Assembly: GCA_040954595.2 (NCBI GenBank)
Contig: CM082582.2
Coordinates: 13,454,001 to 13,518,000, forward strand
Length of the DNA: 64,000 bases
Source: Balanoglossus misakiensis
Taxonomy: Eukaryota; Hemichordata
Reading direction: 5' to 3'
A program made the translations under genes and the position numbers. This document shows, one piece after another, positions 1-13,200 of this stretch (position 1 is its first letter; each line of letters begins with the position of its first letter). The notes beneath the pieces are model-generated. The model was not told the DNA's origin. It made no database searches and saw only the letters and a list, made by a program, of their open reading frames with translations.

Positions 1-832
1 ATTTCGACTTTGTGAAATTTCGAAATTTCTTCGATTTTTGATAAAAATCATGGGTTATAGCTCATTATTTCTCAACACACTGACATCATCAGTCCAGAAA
101 TGTCACTCTGCAGTAGAATCTAAATGTTTGAACATCTGCAGATAATCCCATTCTGGTTCAAGAAACAAACTACATGTAGTTGCAAGTTAAAACACAGAAA
201 AATTCAGAAAGGATTCTCAATAATTTCATTAAAATTTATTTATTACAAAATTTACAGCTAAAAAAGGTCCATCTTTTTTAAAAATCTGAATGCACATACA
301 GAACAAAATATGTTATGCAGGATAATGTATGTCACACATAAATATATTTTTTGTCCTGTGGTCAACTGTGAGAAGTCTTAGATAGCAACACATGTGTTTC
401 TACAGTACAGGTCTGTTTTGAGTGTTTACGCTCAAGGTGGCAACTTGGAAAAAAATCAGCAAAATCATGGGTCAAATGGTCACAATTTTTTTTTAAGATT
501 TCAAAATTTTGAAAAAACAAACCTTCTTTACAATATATTCAAATATACAATTACAATGAAGTCTTTTTTACAAAGCCAATTACATTGACCAAAGAATCTA
601 TCACAGTAAGTTATCATGGCATTAAAGATCTCCAGATGGTTTGGATGAAAAACTGGCAATCTGATCATGTTTAGACTTTGATAAATATTGTGAGTGGGTG
701 TGTATAAAACCAACTTTTCTGGTTTGCAATGCTCTTTGTAGCTATGCACTTCCTGTGAGGCAAGATCCCATGAAGTAGTTGACAAAAATTGAAATATCTC
801 CAACATGTTCAGGAGAGTGAGTGACAGTGTTG
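1..832. other. 3' flank / probable 3' UTR of the DUF1295 gene
   Basis: No coding support on either strand. An AATAAA on the minus strand (plus-strand tttatt at 235-240) lies about 590 nt beyond the stop and is a plausible polyadenylation signal for the gene ending at 833. Confidence 0.4.
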
Positions 833-1603
833 CTATGTGGCCATGGTCATATTTTCAGTTGGTTCTACCACCACACTGTTCATCTCGTCCGCATGACTGA
901 TGGAATCATAGAGTGGAAATTCACAGCACACAAAACATTTGAGGAATGATGGAAATGTTGCATACAGGGAGGTAGGAAACAGAACCAGTGGACTTGTCCT
1001 TTGCTTGTATATCTTGTAAGACTCCAGGCTGAAAAAGAAATAATTCAAGTGATTATTTTTATATCTTTTCTACAATTTATCATTATACATGTATGGTTGT
1101 GCAGAATGTGAACTATCGAGGGAAACATAATTTTGCCATAAGGGAGTGTGGAAATTCATAATATGAAAACAATTTCATCACAAACAACAAGTGAATAATT
1201 ACCGGCCATATCTGGCGTCTGCATGTTTCTCTAAAAGAGGAATTCCACTGAGGAACAGCAACATTATTGTCACAAAGAGAGGACTGATAACAGCTACCCA
1301 TTGATATCCTTGCAGAATATTTGTACTCATGATGAAGATTCCCCACCACGCCATGATCTCTCCAAAATAATTGGGATGTCTCGAAGATTTCCAAAGCCCT
1401 GTACATGGAAGAAAAAAAGCAGAAAATATCGGTCATGATCAGTCTCACCTTGATTTTAAAAACAATAATTTGGAACTGATTTGTATCATTCTTGCACCAA
1501 TTTTAAACAAGGTTTCAATTCTGACGTGTCAGGTTAGGCAAGGCTTTGGAGAAGAAATGGAAAAGGTCAAGACATTTAAATGAACTGGAACAGCTGGATG
1601 GAT

Positions 1604-1671
<68 letters not shown>

Positions 1672-2865
1672 GACAGATGGATTGATTGGTGATTCACATA
1701 AGATCATTGGTTCTCGCTTATCTCCATAATTCCTAATTGCAAATCACATTACAATTAAGACTAACACAATAAGTCTACTTTTGAATTTGAAGTACATGCC
1801 ACACTGTGTCTATATAGACTTGTGAGGGCGCTAAAATGAGTAACCATGGCTACAGCTACATACACTTTACTGACACAAACATCATGCTCATAAAGAATCA
1901 TTGTGACAGTGTAGAGAGATAATCCTTCACACACAAAGACACAAGAACATTCATAGAAACCATCACCAACCTACATCACACCATTTCCCATCATTCTTTT
2001 GGTTGTGACGGAAACTGAATTTTTGATGATCAGCCACCGCTTCCACAAGAAATCCTGTGATGAAAATAACACTGCCAACATAGTCCAAGACAAAAAAACT
2101 CTTTCCAGTGTCTGAACTGTGGGAGTTTATGAATATAACAGACATGCTGACTGTGAACACCCATACTGCCTGCAGAAAAAAAGTTCAAAATAATTATATG
2201 ACATGAACCAGTACGATTGTTCCATTGGAATGAATGAATGCAAAGCATGCATGTCCATCTTGAGATCTAACTCACTTCAAAGACAGGAAATCAAACTTGC
2301 TACATTCAGAATTCAATGATCGACTGACCAAAATAGATAGAGTTAAAGACTTGAAAGATCTAGTTTTTATGTGAAACTTACTTGAAATGTCCAGAATCCA
2401 ATAAAGGTACAAGGGTTACTCCACTTGTTATCACATCGCTGTTCTTCACCGATTTTAACCATTCTGTAGACAAGGTAGGAGGAGAGACGAATTCCCCATA
2501 TACACACAAACACTGTCACAACTATCTGTCGCATGCAGTAGGTCTAAAAACGAGCAAAATCAGAGATATATATTAAACCTACCATTCTGTTCTTCTGACC
2601 AAAGTTAGAAAAGTTAATGATAAAATGCTGTGCCCAAATGTTCCATAAAAATTTCTTATGGGTTATATCTCAGCTTGTCAATCATACAAACCTGTGCAAG
2701 GAAGAATGTGACAACAGCCAAGACAACAAAGTTACTTCCTCCAGCCAGATCAGTGACTTTGTCGAATTTGAAGATAGCAGCAACAGCAAAGAATATGACT
2801 TGCATGCAGACAGTAATGATGGCCGACACACACAGATTGTCCTCATCTATCACGTAGACAGACAT
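833..2865 (-). CDS. DUF1295 / steroid 5-alpha-reductase-like membrane enzyme
   Basis: Five exons in reading order: 2692-2865, 2382-2543, 1971-2169, 1203-1398 and 833-1028. They total 927 nt, 308 aa plus TAG. All four introns have GT donors and AG acceptors, and phases match. The start is the ATG at 2865 (MSVYVIDEDNL), in an exon whose 5' acceptor lies at 2885/2884; two ATGs a few bases upstream open only a short out-of-frame uORF. Several hydrophobic segments span the protein. The C-terminal half carries SRHPNYFGE (about 185-192) followed by PLLEKHADARYGR, the signature of the DUF1295 / steroid 5-alpha-reductase C-terminal domain family (NADPH-dependent membrane reductases and ICMT-fold relatives). 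The substrate is unknown. The family is common in bacteria, plants and invertebrates. Upstream non-coding exon(s) probably lie to the right but were not located. Confidence 0.88.
1607..1671. repeat. (GAAA)n microsatellite
   Basis: Uninterrupted GAAA tetranucleotide run in the fourth-to-third exon intron of the DUF1295 gene (between 1398 and 1971). It creates a spurious Ser/Phe/Leu-rich open frame on the opposite strand. Confidence 0.98.
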
Positions 2866-5800
2866 CTTGCAGCATCATAACCGTCTGAAAAAAAAGGTGG
2901 AAAATACATCATTATAGTTGACAAACATATAGTATACTTCAGTACCAGTAAGGTAGAACTGCACCTTTCTTGATAATTTGGTTATAAATTTGTAAGGTAC
3001 AAAATATTTCATTTAAAATGAAAGCATTACATGCAATTGAAAGGCAGATTACAGACTGATATTATCATAATCCCTGTGGAATGATATTCTACCTGCAGAA
3101 CTGATTGCTGATCACAATACCAAACTCTCTGCATACAATTTATAATGCTGCAGCTACAATCAACAATACCAGCTACAATTCCTGCTGAACATATTTTTGT
3201 GTTTTAACATTCTCATATAGTATGTAATTGATCTCACGCAAGTTTGCCTCAATACATTGATTATTTTCGACAATAGATCCCATTCATGCATTGCCAGTTA
3301 TCAAACACATGTAAATGCGTACTACTCTGTTCTGGTTTCTAAATTTAAGACTTTCCTCACTGGCATCACAGCTCTTCCATCCATCTGTCATTTCAAGTTT
3401 GCCATATGTCAGAGGACTGTACAGTCATTCTGCACATAAAAAGAATATTTGCATCAGTAACTGCATGAAATTTGATCTTGCCCCTTCAGCAGATTATTGA
3501 CATAAAATGAACGACAGCATTTATTCTTTTACTTTCTAGTTTGTCTCACACGATCTTCATCGCCATGGTTGCAAGGAAATTACCTATTTAGACACGTTGC
3601 ATGTGACAGGCAAATTCCATTTCCATGATGTAATCATCACAGACATAAAAATGCAATTTCATTTCACTGATTTCCTTTCATCTAGTATGCCTTCAATCCA
3701 CTGAGAATTTGAGTTTGATGACAACTGACAATGAAACTTCATGCTATTCAAGTACAGCCGAGTTTATAATGAACTCTCCACGACAACCACAGATACAGTT
3801 TGTATCTTGCTGAACTCTGGTCAATTTCACAGCGCAATGTATTTGATAATTTCACCTGATTAAATATATTTCGTTACTTCCATGACAGGAAACTCACTGG
3901 TACTTATTCAGGCATGTGTGCTTGATGACAAGAAAATTCCATTTCAAAGTGTACTCACAAACAATTAATGACAATCAAGAATCACAATTTCATTCAAACG
4001 CCACTTAATTACTCTCCTTTTTCTGATTCTAAAGCCTACTCTAGCATGTAGGTTGTTAATTGCTCAGTATTTTCATTCAGCTTGTGCACACAGCCTGTGC
4101 AAATATTGTTGACAACTGGATTTAAGTCCACGCAGGCATTTTTTTAAATGCTGTCCAACAAATCAGCTGAAATAATAAAGGCATTATGACAGAAGATTCA
4201 TGAAATCTCACCAATATCATCTATGATAATTTTTTGCTGCAAACAATGGTTGTCCCTTGCTGTACATATTCACCAATCAGAAAGAGAGTAAATCAAGCAA
4301 AGAAAAATGATAATTATAGCAAATCACGAACCTGAGATCTTTTTCCCTGATAGGGAGACAGATAATGGCTGTTCAGATATCAGATAAAACCAGTACTAAT
4401 TAAAAGTCAAAGGTCACGAAAACTCTCTCTTTCAGAGCGGAATTTCAAATCCTACCATTATCATGATTATTTTCTGAAGGACATTTTTCATCAGTGGTCT
4501 GACAAAGAATGCACAGAAAGCTCCACGTAATCAGTATTTCACCCATGTTCATGTTTGCATCCACGTAGTGAGTTCTAACAATCATGCAAAGAGTGGCCAG
4601 ATTAAAGACTTCCTGTTTGATTTCACTTTCAGCTGTTACATCTCTGGACGTCACATTGGTTGGCACTGACACCAAAGGATAATCCTAATCATTCGCCATA
4701 AAATGAATGAAATACTGTCAGTAACATAATAGCATGAGCTGCACCAAATGCTGTTAAAACACACTGTAAAATCTTTTATTTCATGAACTATTTGGTTGAC
4801 CTCCAAATAGGTCATGTTATTTGTGTCATGGCAAATGTTTGTGGTGTTATATCAAGAGGAAATGTACCACATTTTCATGTCCATAGGCAAAAATATACAT
4901 CTTCCAAAACAGCCAGCACACTTCAATGTGCAATTGTGTAACTGTAAGAGAAATATTGACTGGAAAACTGTTTCTATTGAACTAAACCATCCATCACTCA
5001 TAATGAAGGTATCTTACAAGCAGGATTTGAGTCTCTCTGGTTTCATATCACAAATCAAAAACCATCTCCAGTGTTCAAGGGCATTACATTCAACAATGCA
5101 ATTTACCATACAGTGCCTTATGTTATTCTATATTCACCGTTACCTTAAAAATGCTGCTGGTGATATTCAAAATTCAACACAACAGTTCGCTACATCAGAC
5201 TATCAAGTTTATTCATATTCAATTCAACAGCACCTTCAATACACAATGTAGTTTTGTCAAAACAGTCACATCTCCAAACACCATGGAGGTCAACCAGTCA
5301 ATTGCGCATATACAAAGATCAAAACTCTAAGTACATTAATTCTTGCTAATAGATGAATGCAACAACTGTAACTCTTTGTAGCCATTGAAATGATTAATCA
5401 AAATGCTAGCCGGTTGTCAAGATGAAACTGTAGAACCCAGGCATGTGCTGCCGTGCAGAAAGACACTTGGCAGAGTGAGACTGACATCTGTTCAATTTAT
5501 ATGACAAAACCAATTTGTTCTAATTAATACAGATTTACCTCATGGCATTGAACCCGCAAATTGTGGCTTGAATGCTGAAATAGCATTAAAAGATTTTTCC
5601 CACAGAGATGCTAACAAAATTAATTTTAACATCTCTCAATGCACTGATTCAATTCAAACATAATCACTAAAGAAACCAACTATAAACTTTTTATTTGATT
5701 TGGATCATTTCCAGGGCGGCACAGCTGGAAAACAGAATAAAAATATAAAAATATATTGATTCTACCTTGAGTTTAATGGTATGACGAGACCTATGCACAT

Positions 5801-6235
5801 ACCAACTGGTGCTTCTATCAGGCATACGAAAATATAATGCACTGCTTACCCTGAAATCCTACAAATTCTTTATGTCTTAGCTGTGTTTTTAACAAATACA
5901 AGTAGCCATCCTTGTATGAATATACATATTACAGGCAGCTGTAACTTGAGTTTCAAGAGATTTAATCGATAAACCATCCTGTCTTGATTACACACCAATG
6001 TTGTCATGGCAATCACTAACCCTTTGGAGAAATCACAGGACATCATAAAGGACATCACTACAAGAAATGCTGTCCCATGACTTGACCTCACTTCAGGACA
6101 TGTTTCTCAGACGCAGTCGTAAATAGAGCACTTGATATTTCCTGCATGAATGGGCGGTTGAAACAGAATCAGGGGAAATGCACAGGTTGGATTAGTTTCT
6201 GGCTTCAGGAAATACAGAATTAGCTTCTAGCTGGA

Positions 6236-6249
6236 GGGGGGGGGGGGGG
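6236..6249. repeat. G14 homopolymer
   Basis: Run of 14 G in non-coding sequence; length may be unreliable for sequencing reasons. Confidence 0.95.
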
Positions 6250-7857
6250 TAGGAGATCTGCTTCTCTGATTACATTGCACAGGTAATGCTTTTAACCCTT
6301 CAAAGTTAAACACCTATCTACACCTGTATATCATGGTTCAAATATTCTTCTGCAATTTGCCAAAATTTGGGAAAGATGACATTATGCATTAAACTGAATC
6401 TAAAGTAGAAACATGCCTGTACACAGATGTTAAGACATATGTTGTATGGTTAGTTAAAAGAGGAATCAAAAACCGTATTTCATTGTTAGTGTACCAGTGA
6501 TATTTCGTGGTTGAATATTCAACAAAACATAGTGGATAAAGCTCCTCTTTTATGGAAAATACAATGGGTTCACAGAAGTGAAATTGACACCAAGTGAATG
6601 GAGTATGTGAAATGGCAGTAGCTGTTCTTATCAAAGAGACTGTCCAGACACCATCTCATACACAATGCATGGTGTGTGACTGTTAGCAGTTTCATGCAAT
6701 ATTAATTGAAATAGCAGGCACATCACTTGGATATGTGACTGAGGTATTAATGCCAAACTAACACGCAATCTCTTTTGACATGTACATCACATACGTAAAT
6801 TGGTTTGGATTCTCAATTCAGCAACATTCTCCACAATTCTGATGAGAAATTTTAAAATGTAAATATGAATATTTATGATACAACTCCACACCTTGATGTA
6901 ATGAATGCCAATCAACTTATAATCCGAATTGGGTACCTGTTAAAACATGGAAAGGGGAATTTTCTTCATCTTCAGAACTGACAAGTTAATATGCAAATTC
7001 ATGTCTATATGAAGATGCTGAAGTCTGAATAAATAATGGGTGTGAGAACAGCCCTGACAACTGCAGCTTCAAAAATGTTTTATGGACAATAAATCTGGCA
7101 ATATAAATCACTTCTCACATAATAAATCATAAAAAATAATGTTAAAAGATCAAAAACAGTTTAAACCAGCACATACAACGTATTTAGATAAATTTAACTA
7201 GTAGCTTCTTTATAACCATGAGAACAATCAGCTATATTAATCCATACGTACAGAATCGGGTATTAAATTGCAATACATTTCAAATCATGCATTTGAATTT
7301 ACATTAAAAAGACTTACAATTCACACAGCTAGAGGGTTCCAAGAAATATTCAACGCATCAATTATAACTGCAGATGAGGACACTGACAATCCACCTGCTC
7401 TAAAGTCCCATCAATGTATGAATCTGATTCCGTAATGATTCCACGCTTTGACTACGGGGACTAAACCATTTCAGAATGGGGGTGGTACAACGACAAGCGA
7501 GATAAACAGTACCAGTGCAGGTGAACTCCAATTGATCGAGTGTGTGCCAATTTCTTTCATGTGAATCCTCTGATCTTTAAAAGCTCTTAGAATGGACAAA
7601 TCTACTTTGTGTTAAGCCAAGCTGTCAGAAAATATCTAGCTCATGATGAACTATTTGCAAATTAGCATGCAAGCCCTTCTCATCCTTTAGCTGTGCCTGG
7701 CTGCTGAGGTGATTAACTAAAATGGCTAAAGGGCAATTTGGAAAGAAAATTTATTTCCTAGGGTAGAATTCATTCATCAATTTGGCAGAGAGACCTACAT
7801 GTACTCATAAATCCTAAAAAGTGGTAAAGCTGTTAGGGCAATTGTACACTTGGATGG

Positions 7858-7895
7858 CATCATCATCTTCATCATCATCATCATCATCATCATCA
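7858..7895. repeat. (ATC)n microsatellite
   Basis: Trinucleotide run with one cttc interruption. Read on the minus strand it gives an acidic Asp run inside an open frame that I consider spurious. Confidence 0.95.
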
Positions 7896-8880
7896 CGAAC
7901 AGAACACAGAAAAAAGGGAAACATAGCTGGAACAACACACTGCAAGTGAAATGTAATTATGATATTTACCATACTTTCAAACAATGTTGACAAAATATTT
8001 TTCAACTGCTGTTGAGCTGACCAGAGTGTCTCTAGAAAATACAGAGTTCTTGAAATTTTTTCTGATATTATACTCAACATTGGGGCCAAATGTCCATACA
8101 GCATGTTACATTGTATATTAAACAGCAGTTTTCTGTCCATGCCATATTTGAAGGGCACCTTCAAACTCTGAGGAAGATTGGGAAAATAGGCCAACCAAGC
8201 CAAGCTGTGCAGACTGGACATTGCATTCTTTTCAGTGTTTGTGGTGTATAACAGTAGCCACTGGTCAGTAGCATGCCATAAATATCAAATTGCACTCAAG
8301 AGTAAATATAGATTTAAACAGGCATTTCTGTCTGCTGGATACATCACCAAAATGATATTACTTAACATGAATCAACACAGCCATTCCAAGAGTAATCTCA
8401 TAAACATATACAAGTATACAGACAGCCTGACATGAACATGAGTGAGTTAACAAAAGTCATACCCATCAGAAAATAAGAAACCTCTTAACACTCTCAGTAA
8501 GATGGATACATTAGCTCTATGGTGTGGTAGATAGATACTTTGTTAGATTACAGGTTCTACAAAAAGCAACAATCAATGGCCGGAAATTTCAAGTTGCATT
8601 CACATACTCCTGACAAACTTTGACATTTCTATAGGAACTTAATGAAGCAAGAGAGTGTATAATTCTCCTGGGAAGGCCACTGTGTTTGTTACGGACAGTT
8701 ATACTAAAACCCCATTTATTTGCAAAGCTGAAGCAATATGCTTTCAAATGTGACAATTGTTTCACATTCGATTTGTCATGTCTTTAACCTCTCCATAGTG
8801 AGGCTGTCTGTAACTCTTAGTCATCACTCTGTTTTAAAAGTACATGTATGTGTATATGGTTGGACAGTTTTGTGCAAGTA

Positions 8881-8951
8881 GTAGAACCAACACTTGTCAG
8901 ATATTATAGCCATTAGCCTTTAGTATCTGATGAGTGTAGTGTAGGTTCTAC
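8881..8951. repeat. Imperfect inverted repeat
   Basis: The left arm tagaaccaacacttgtcaga is mirrored by a right arm running tctgatgagtgtagtgtagg then ttcta, with small indels and about 20 nt between arms. Flanking acatgta-type sequence lies on both sides. It could be a MITE remnant or a transcribed hairpin; no target-site duplication was identified. Confidence 0.45.
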
Positions 8952-9540
8952 ATACACATGTATATATAATATTACACTCTTGTGTCAATATCACATGTGT
9001 CAATATCAAGCTAATTAAATATTCACGAGAAGTGTCACTATCACTTGCTGTTGATCACTTACCGTGGTCACGTCAGTTGCATTATAGTAATAACTTATAC
9101 GTATTCAATCTTTTTCTTCATTCGATAGACGATGGGTCAAGCTTTCTTCTCTAATTCTAGCTTGGTCTAAGAGTATGCGACTTGAGGATTATTTATTAGA
9201 CTGCATGAACAAACCAAGGCTTCATTTCAGTGAAAGTGATCGCAAGCAGTGATTTAGCCCCCTAACTTTCTCAATTTATCACTAGGGTCACTTTCAGTCA
9301 TCCTTGTTGATGTTGCAGGTCAAATGATATATGAACAAGGGATGTGCAGCTGCGAAAATATCTTTATTAACATTCTTTTGGTTTCTGTTCTTTGAATTTT
9401 CCACGTGTTTGCGGAATATTTTCTCGCGATAATCTTAGAATAAAGTCCGAATGCATCGGGAAATAAATTGTAATGTAACTCGTAATCAATGCAGGGTGAC
9501 TTTACTTTTAAATTTCCCATGATGCAACACGCGCCTGGCT

Positions 9541-9660
9541 TCCATGGTGATAAACAATATGGCGGACACCTAGACGCTGGATCGAAAATAATCTGAAAGG
9601 TTCTGCAGCGAGACATATTGACACCACAATAGTTTCTTTGGTACGTAATCCCTTTTTCAG
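9541..9660. promoter_or_regulatory. Candidate promoter upstream of the WDR97-like gene, with YY1-like core
   Basis: caatatggcggaca at about 9547-9560 matches the YY1-type ATGGCGG core often found just inside transcription start sites. The surrounding 9.3-10.0 kb is visibly richer in CpG and cgatc words than the neighbouring AT-rich DNA. It lies between the divergent DUF1295 (minus) and WDR97-like (plus) genes, so it could serve one or both. Transcription start is inferred, not seen. Confidence 0.4.
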
Positions 9661-10292
9661 ATATTCATATGATTAATTTCCGAGGAAGATTTAGTCGTTA
9701 AATTCAAGACACAGAATCCTTTACACTGGACAAACGCGTAACTAACACTAACAGTAACACTTCACAGGTGTACGTTTACACCTGACGTATCTATTGATCA
9801 ATGATCGGTTTCACCATGTCAATTTCCGAGATCGCCGATTTCACCGTAAAAGACGGCTCGGTTTTATTCAGAAGTAAGGAACGATCAGAAGTCGAACGAT
9901 CGTCCGATGCAATTTTGAATGTGCCCCAGTGTTATTGTTGATCTCTATTGATCGGAGGGATTGTCTACACGTTCATATGTAAACAATATAATATCATGGA
10001 GGTACTAGAGAGATCCAAAGTGGGTCACTTGAATTAATACTTGAGTTTTCGATAGATCTGTTGTGGGTTTGGTAACATATTATGGTGAAACTAAACAATG
10101 TCCTGTTTTTATTTGAGATCACAATAAAAATAATAATAAATCTGTTTACTTCCCCCTATTTATCTGATCAGATCAGATGATTTGTCAGCAATGATCTAAC
10201 AAGGAAAGATCTGAGTTCCAAGGCTATACAGACAGTGAAATTTCACACCATTCTGTCTCTGTTGAAACCAATGTCATCATCTTCTCACAACA

Positions 10293-13200
10293 ATGAGCCT
10301 TGCACAAGCAAGAAAATTTCTGGACACAACACAGAGGAAACCAGGACAAAAAGAAAATGAGACCAAATCCCAGTTCTTCTGGAGGAAACTTCGAGAAACA
10401 ATCAGATTTACTGTGAAAAATGTCTACAAGGCTGATCTGAAAAGTGTGCTCATAGGACATGGTGTTCATCATATGAGAAAAATTAATCACATCAGTGAAG
10501 TAACTGAAGTCCTGTTTAATCCAGAAAAAAAGGTGAGTTTATCATGGTTTAACTTCACTCATACCTAACCATACTTAAGCTCTGAAACGTCAAAGTACAC
10601 GTTCACAGTCCCTCCATCAGAGTGACTGAGTATACCATTTTATATTCACCTTTTCTCTTATTCTAATACACGTTCTCCTCAGGAATATATTACCCTTGAT
10701 GGCAAAAGTATAAACATATATCACTTAGATGGAAGGTCTAAAGATCACCTTCAAGCTGAGGAAGATTTCACACGATTGGTCCATGCCAAGGAAGTCAATG
10801 AATTCATTGGTTGGACACCAGGTGGAGAGGAACTGTTGTTGTTGTCTGATGACTTTGAGTTGATATCTGTTGGTAAAGTGCCACAGAAGATCTATGCAGT
10901 TGTTTACAATGAGCAATGTAATGAAATAGTCACAGCTGGAGTTGGGAACGTAACAGTAAGTGTTACACAAACATTGATTATCATCCAGTGTAACTGTAAA
11001 GTCATTCATTCAGCAATATACCAAAATATGTTAAAGCATATATGCCTCACTGCCAAGGCAGATACTTGATACCTGTTTTTGCAAGTTCGGTACTGAATGA
11101 TTTTCATGAATCGACTTCTCAATGAGAATATGGCATCTAAACATTGCTCCTTCATTTCAGTCTTGGAGTTTCCGGTATGCAGCCAAGCATCTCATACCAA
11201 GGAAAATGGCAAAAGAGGGTCTGAGTACACAAGACGTCTTCCCATTAATCACATTAGAAGACACAGCCAGCAGAAGTCAAAGAGCATACACAGCTTGTGG
11301 CAGTGCTGTTGCAGTCTTCAATTTGTATGAAGGGAAACTGTTGGCATACAAGAAAGACCTGCATGTCAGAAATATCACAAGGTAATAAGCCTTTGCCAGG
11401 AACTAGGATGGTCTTGAAAAAGAAAATGTTTAAAAATCCCTGCAGGGGGCGCTCTTTGGATCATGATACAAAAAGTATTGGAATTTTAAGCCTGGACTGG
11501 AATTGCCGCACTGATAAACCAATTCTGGACATTTCAACATGCCTTTCGATGGGATATTAAAACTGTTTACGTGTTTGTTTTCCTTTCTCAGCCTGCTGTA
11601 CTTCAACCCTGTCAAATGTTTGATCACAGCAGCCAGAGATGGTACCATCAAAATGTGGGACGACAATTGGCATTTGAAGTTAGTCTTTGTAGGTCACAGT
11701 GGTGCTGTCAGTTGTCTAGCTGTCTATCCATATGGACCATATATCATCTCAGGGTCACATGACTGTACTCTCAGAGTCTGGAGTTTAGAAACCTGTGATG
11801 AGGTTGACATGTAAGTAATTGCAGCAAACACACGATTAAGAGTGTGTGACCATGTGTGTGTGGGTGGGTGAGATCTTTAACCTGTATGTCAAATGTAATC
11901 TGTAGCCCCAAGTTGTTGCATTTCATATACCGGTATATATATTTTCAAAACAGGATTGAAACTTCTGATCCGGTGGATGGACTAGGTACCACCCTACAGA
12001 GTGATAATGTTCACAGCTATTCAGCATTTACTGTTACTTTGTGGAGAATACGAGACATACACACAATGCAAACAGCAATAGGGTAAGTGTTCTAAAAGAG
12101 TTACAATCTCTCACAGGGTAGTATTAATGTAGTGTTTATGATATTACTTAAAAAATCTCAACAGATTTCACTTTTGCTTTAAGCTTCCACTGAGGAGTTT
12201 CACTACTTCTTCACGCAAATATTCATAATTTCTGTGAGCTACAATACATTGTTATTTATTTTTCAGAAGCAAAATAGACAAGATTAGGATAACAAACAGA
12301 CCAGAACCTGAGGTGAGTGTCTGATTGCTTATTATAGATGTAGATACTAGTATGAATTAACTGTGTATGGCGTGTAAGTCCACAAACAGATTTCTTTCCC
12401 ATATGAACATCAGTCAAGGCTCTCCCTCCCTCTATATTCCAGTGTCCACCGCGTGCATTAGTCGTGACCAGAGACTCTACAGTGAGAGTGATCGCACCCA
12501 ATAATGGTAATGTCATAACATCACTGATAGTTGATAAGAAAATTGGAGTTGTGGATGCAATCTATGCACAGGCAGAGGGTGAGTGAATTCCTAACATTGA
12601 TTTCTTTGGTTGTTGGTTAATTGCTGGGAATTCTGTAAGGAATACAAGTGCTGTGGATTATAAATAAATGATTCATGAAATGTATTCAAATTCAATAATG
12701 GTTTAACTTTGCTTTCTCGCAGAGACTATGTTTGTTGCCCTCAAGAATGGTGATATGGTACGAACAAGGACTAAAGTCAACCCCAGTATAGTCAAACACA
12801 CATGGAAAGGCAGTGAGGGAAGTGGTAAGGTTTGATACCTCTCCAGTTGTGGTATTATTGCTGTACAGAGCTGATCATTTTGTAGTTACCACATTTGCCA
12901 ACCAACTTAATAATTCATTTTGATATTCTCTTCACCTCTCAGAAAGAGAACATTTCAACTGCCTGTGTTTATATGAATACATTGTTGAGAATTCCCTGGA
13001 AACTGATGTGTGGAAAGGACTGATGAGGTCAGCCAAGGTTACAGTACAGAGTCCAATGAAAGGATCCAAGATGAGAGGCAAAGACAGAACATTGGTCATG
13101 GGTGGTCGCAAAGATGGTTATCTGGCCGTGCTGGACTGGAACACTATGGAAGTCACCTACAAAATCGAGGTGAGAATTTCACTCGCAATACATTCAGTTT

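Larger units (their letters stand above)
2885..9540. other. Long non-coding stretch (5' intron of the DUF1295 gene or intergenic)
   Basis: About 6.6 kb of AT-rich sequence without any exon I can support. It contains a G homopolymer (6236-6249), an ATC microsatellite (7858-7895) and an inverted repeat near 8881-8951. The AG acceptor at 2885/2886 means the DUF1295 transcript has at least one upstream non-coding exon in or beyond this stretch. The longest open frames (4814-5251 plus, 7814-8221 minus) have no family signature and no splice logic. Confidence 0.5.

Noticed and set aside
1515-1697. Ser/Phe/Leu-repeat minus-strand frame
   Set aside because: Translation of the GAAA microsatellite.
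4445-4675. Minus-strand open frame followed by a gtagga donor-like site, as an upstream exon of the DUF1295 gene
   Set aside because: The DUF1295 start exon has an in-frame start with normal family length; this peptide has no similarity to the family and no phase link.
4814-5251. 145-codon plus-strand open frame
   Set aside because: Low-complexity, Gln/His/Tyr-rich translation of AT-rich DNA without motif or exon boundaries.
7814-8221. 135-codon minus-strand open frame with an Asp run
   Set aside because: The acidic run is the ATC microsatellite; no family signature, no splice context.
9320-9616. 98-codon minus-strand open frame in the CpG-containing region
   Set aside because: Cys/Pro-rich shadow frame across a likely promoter; no domain recognised.
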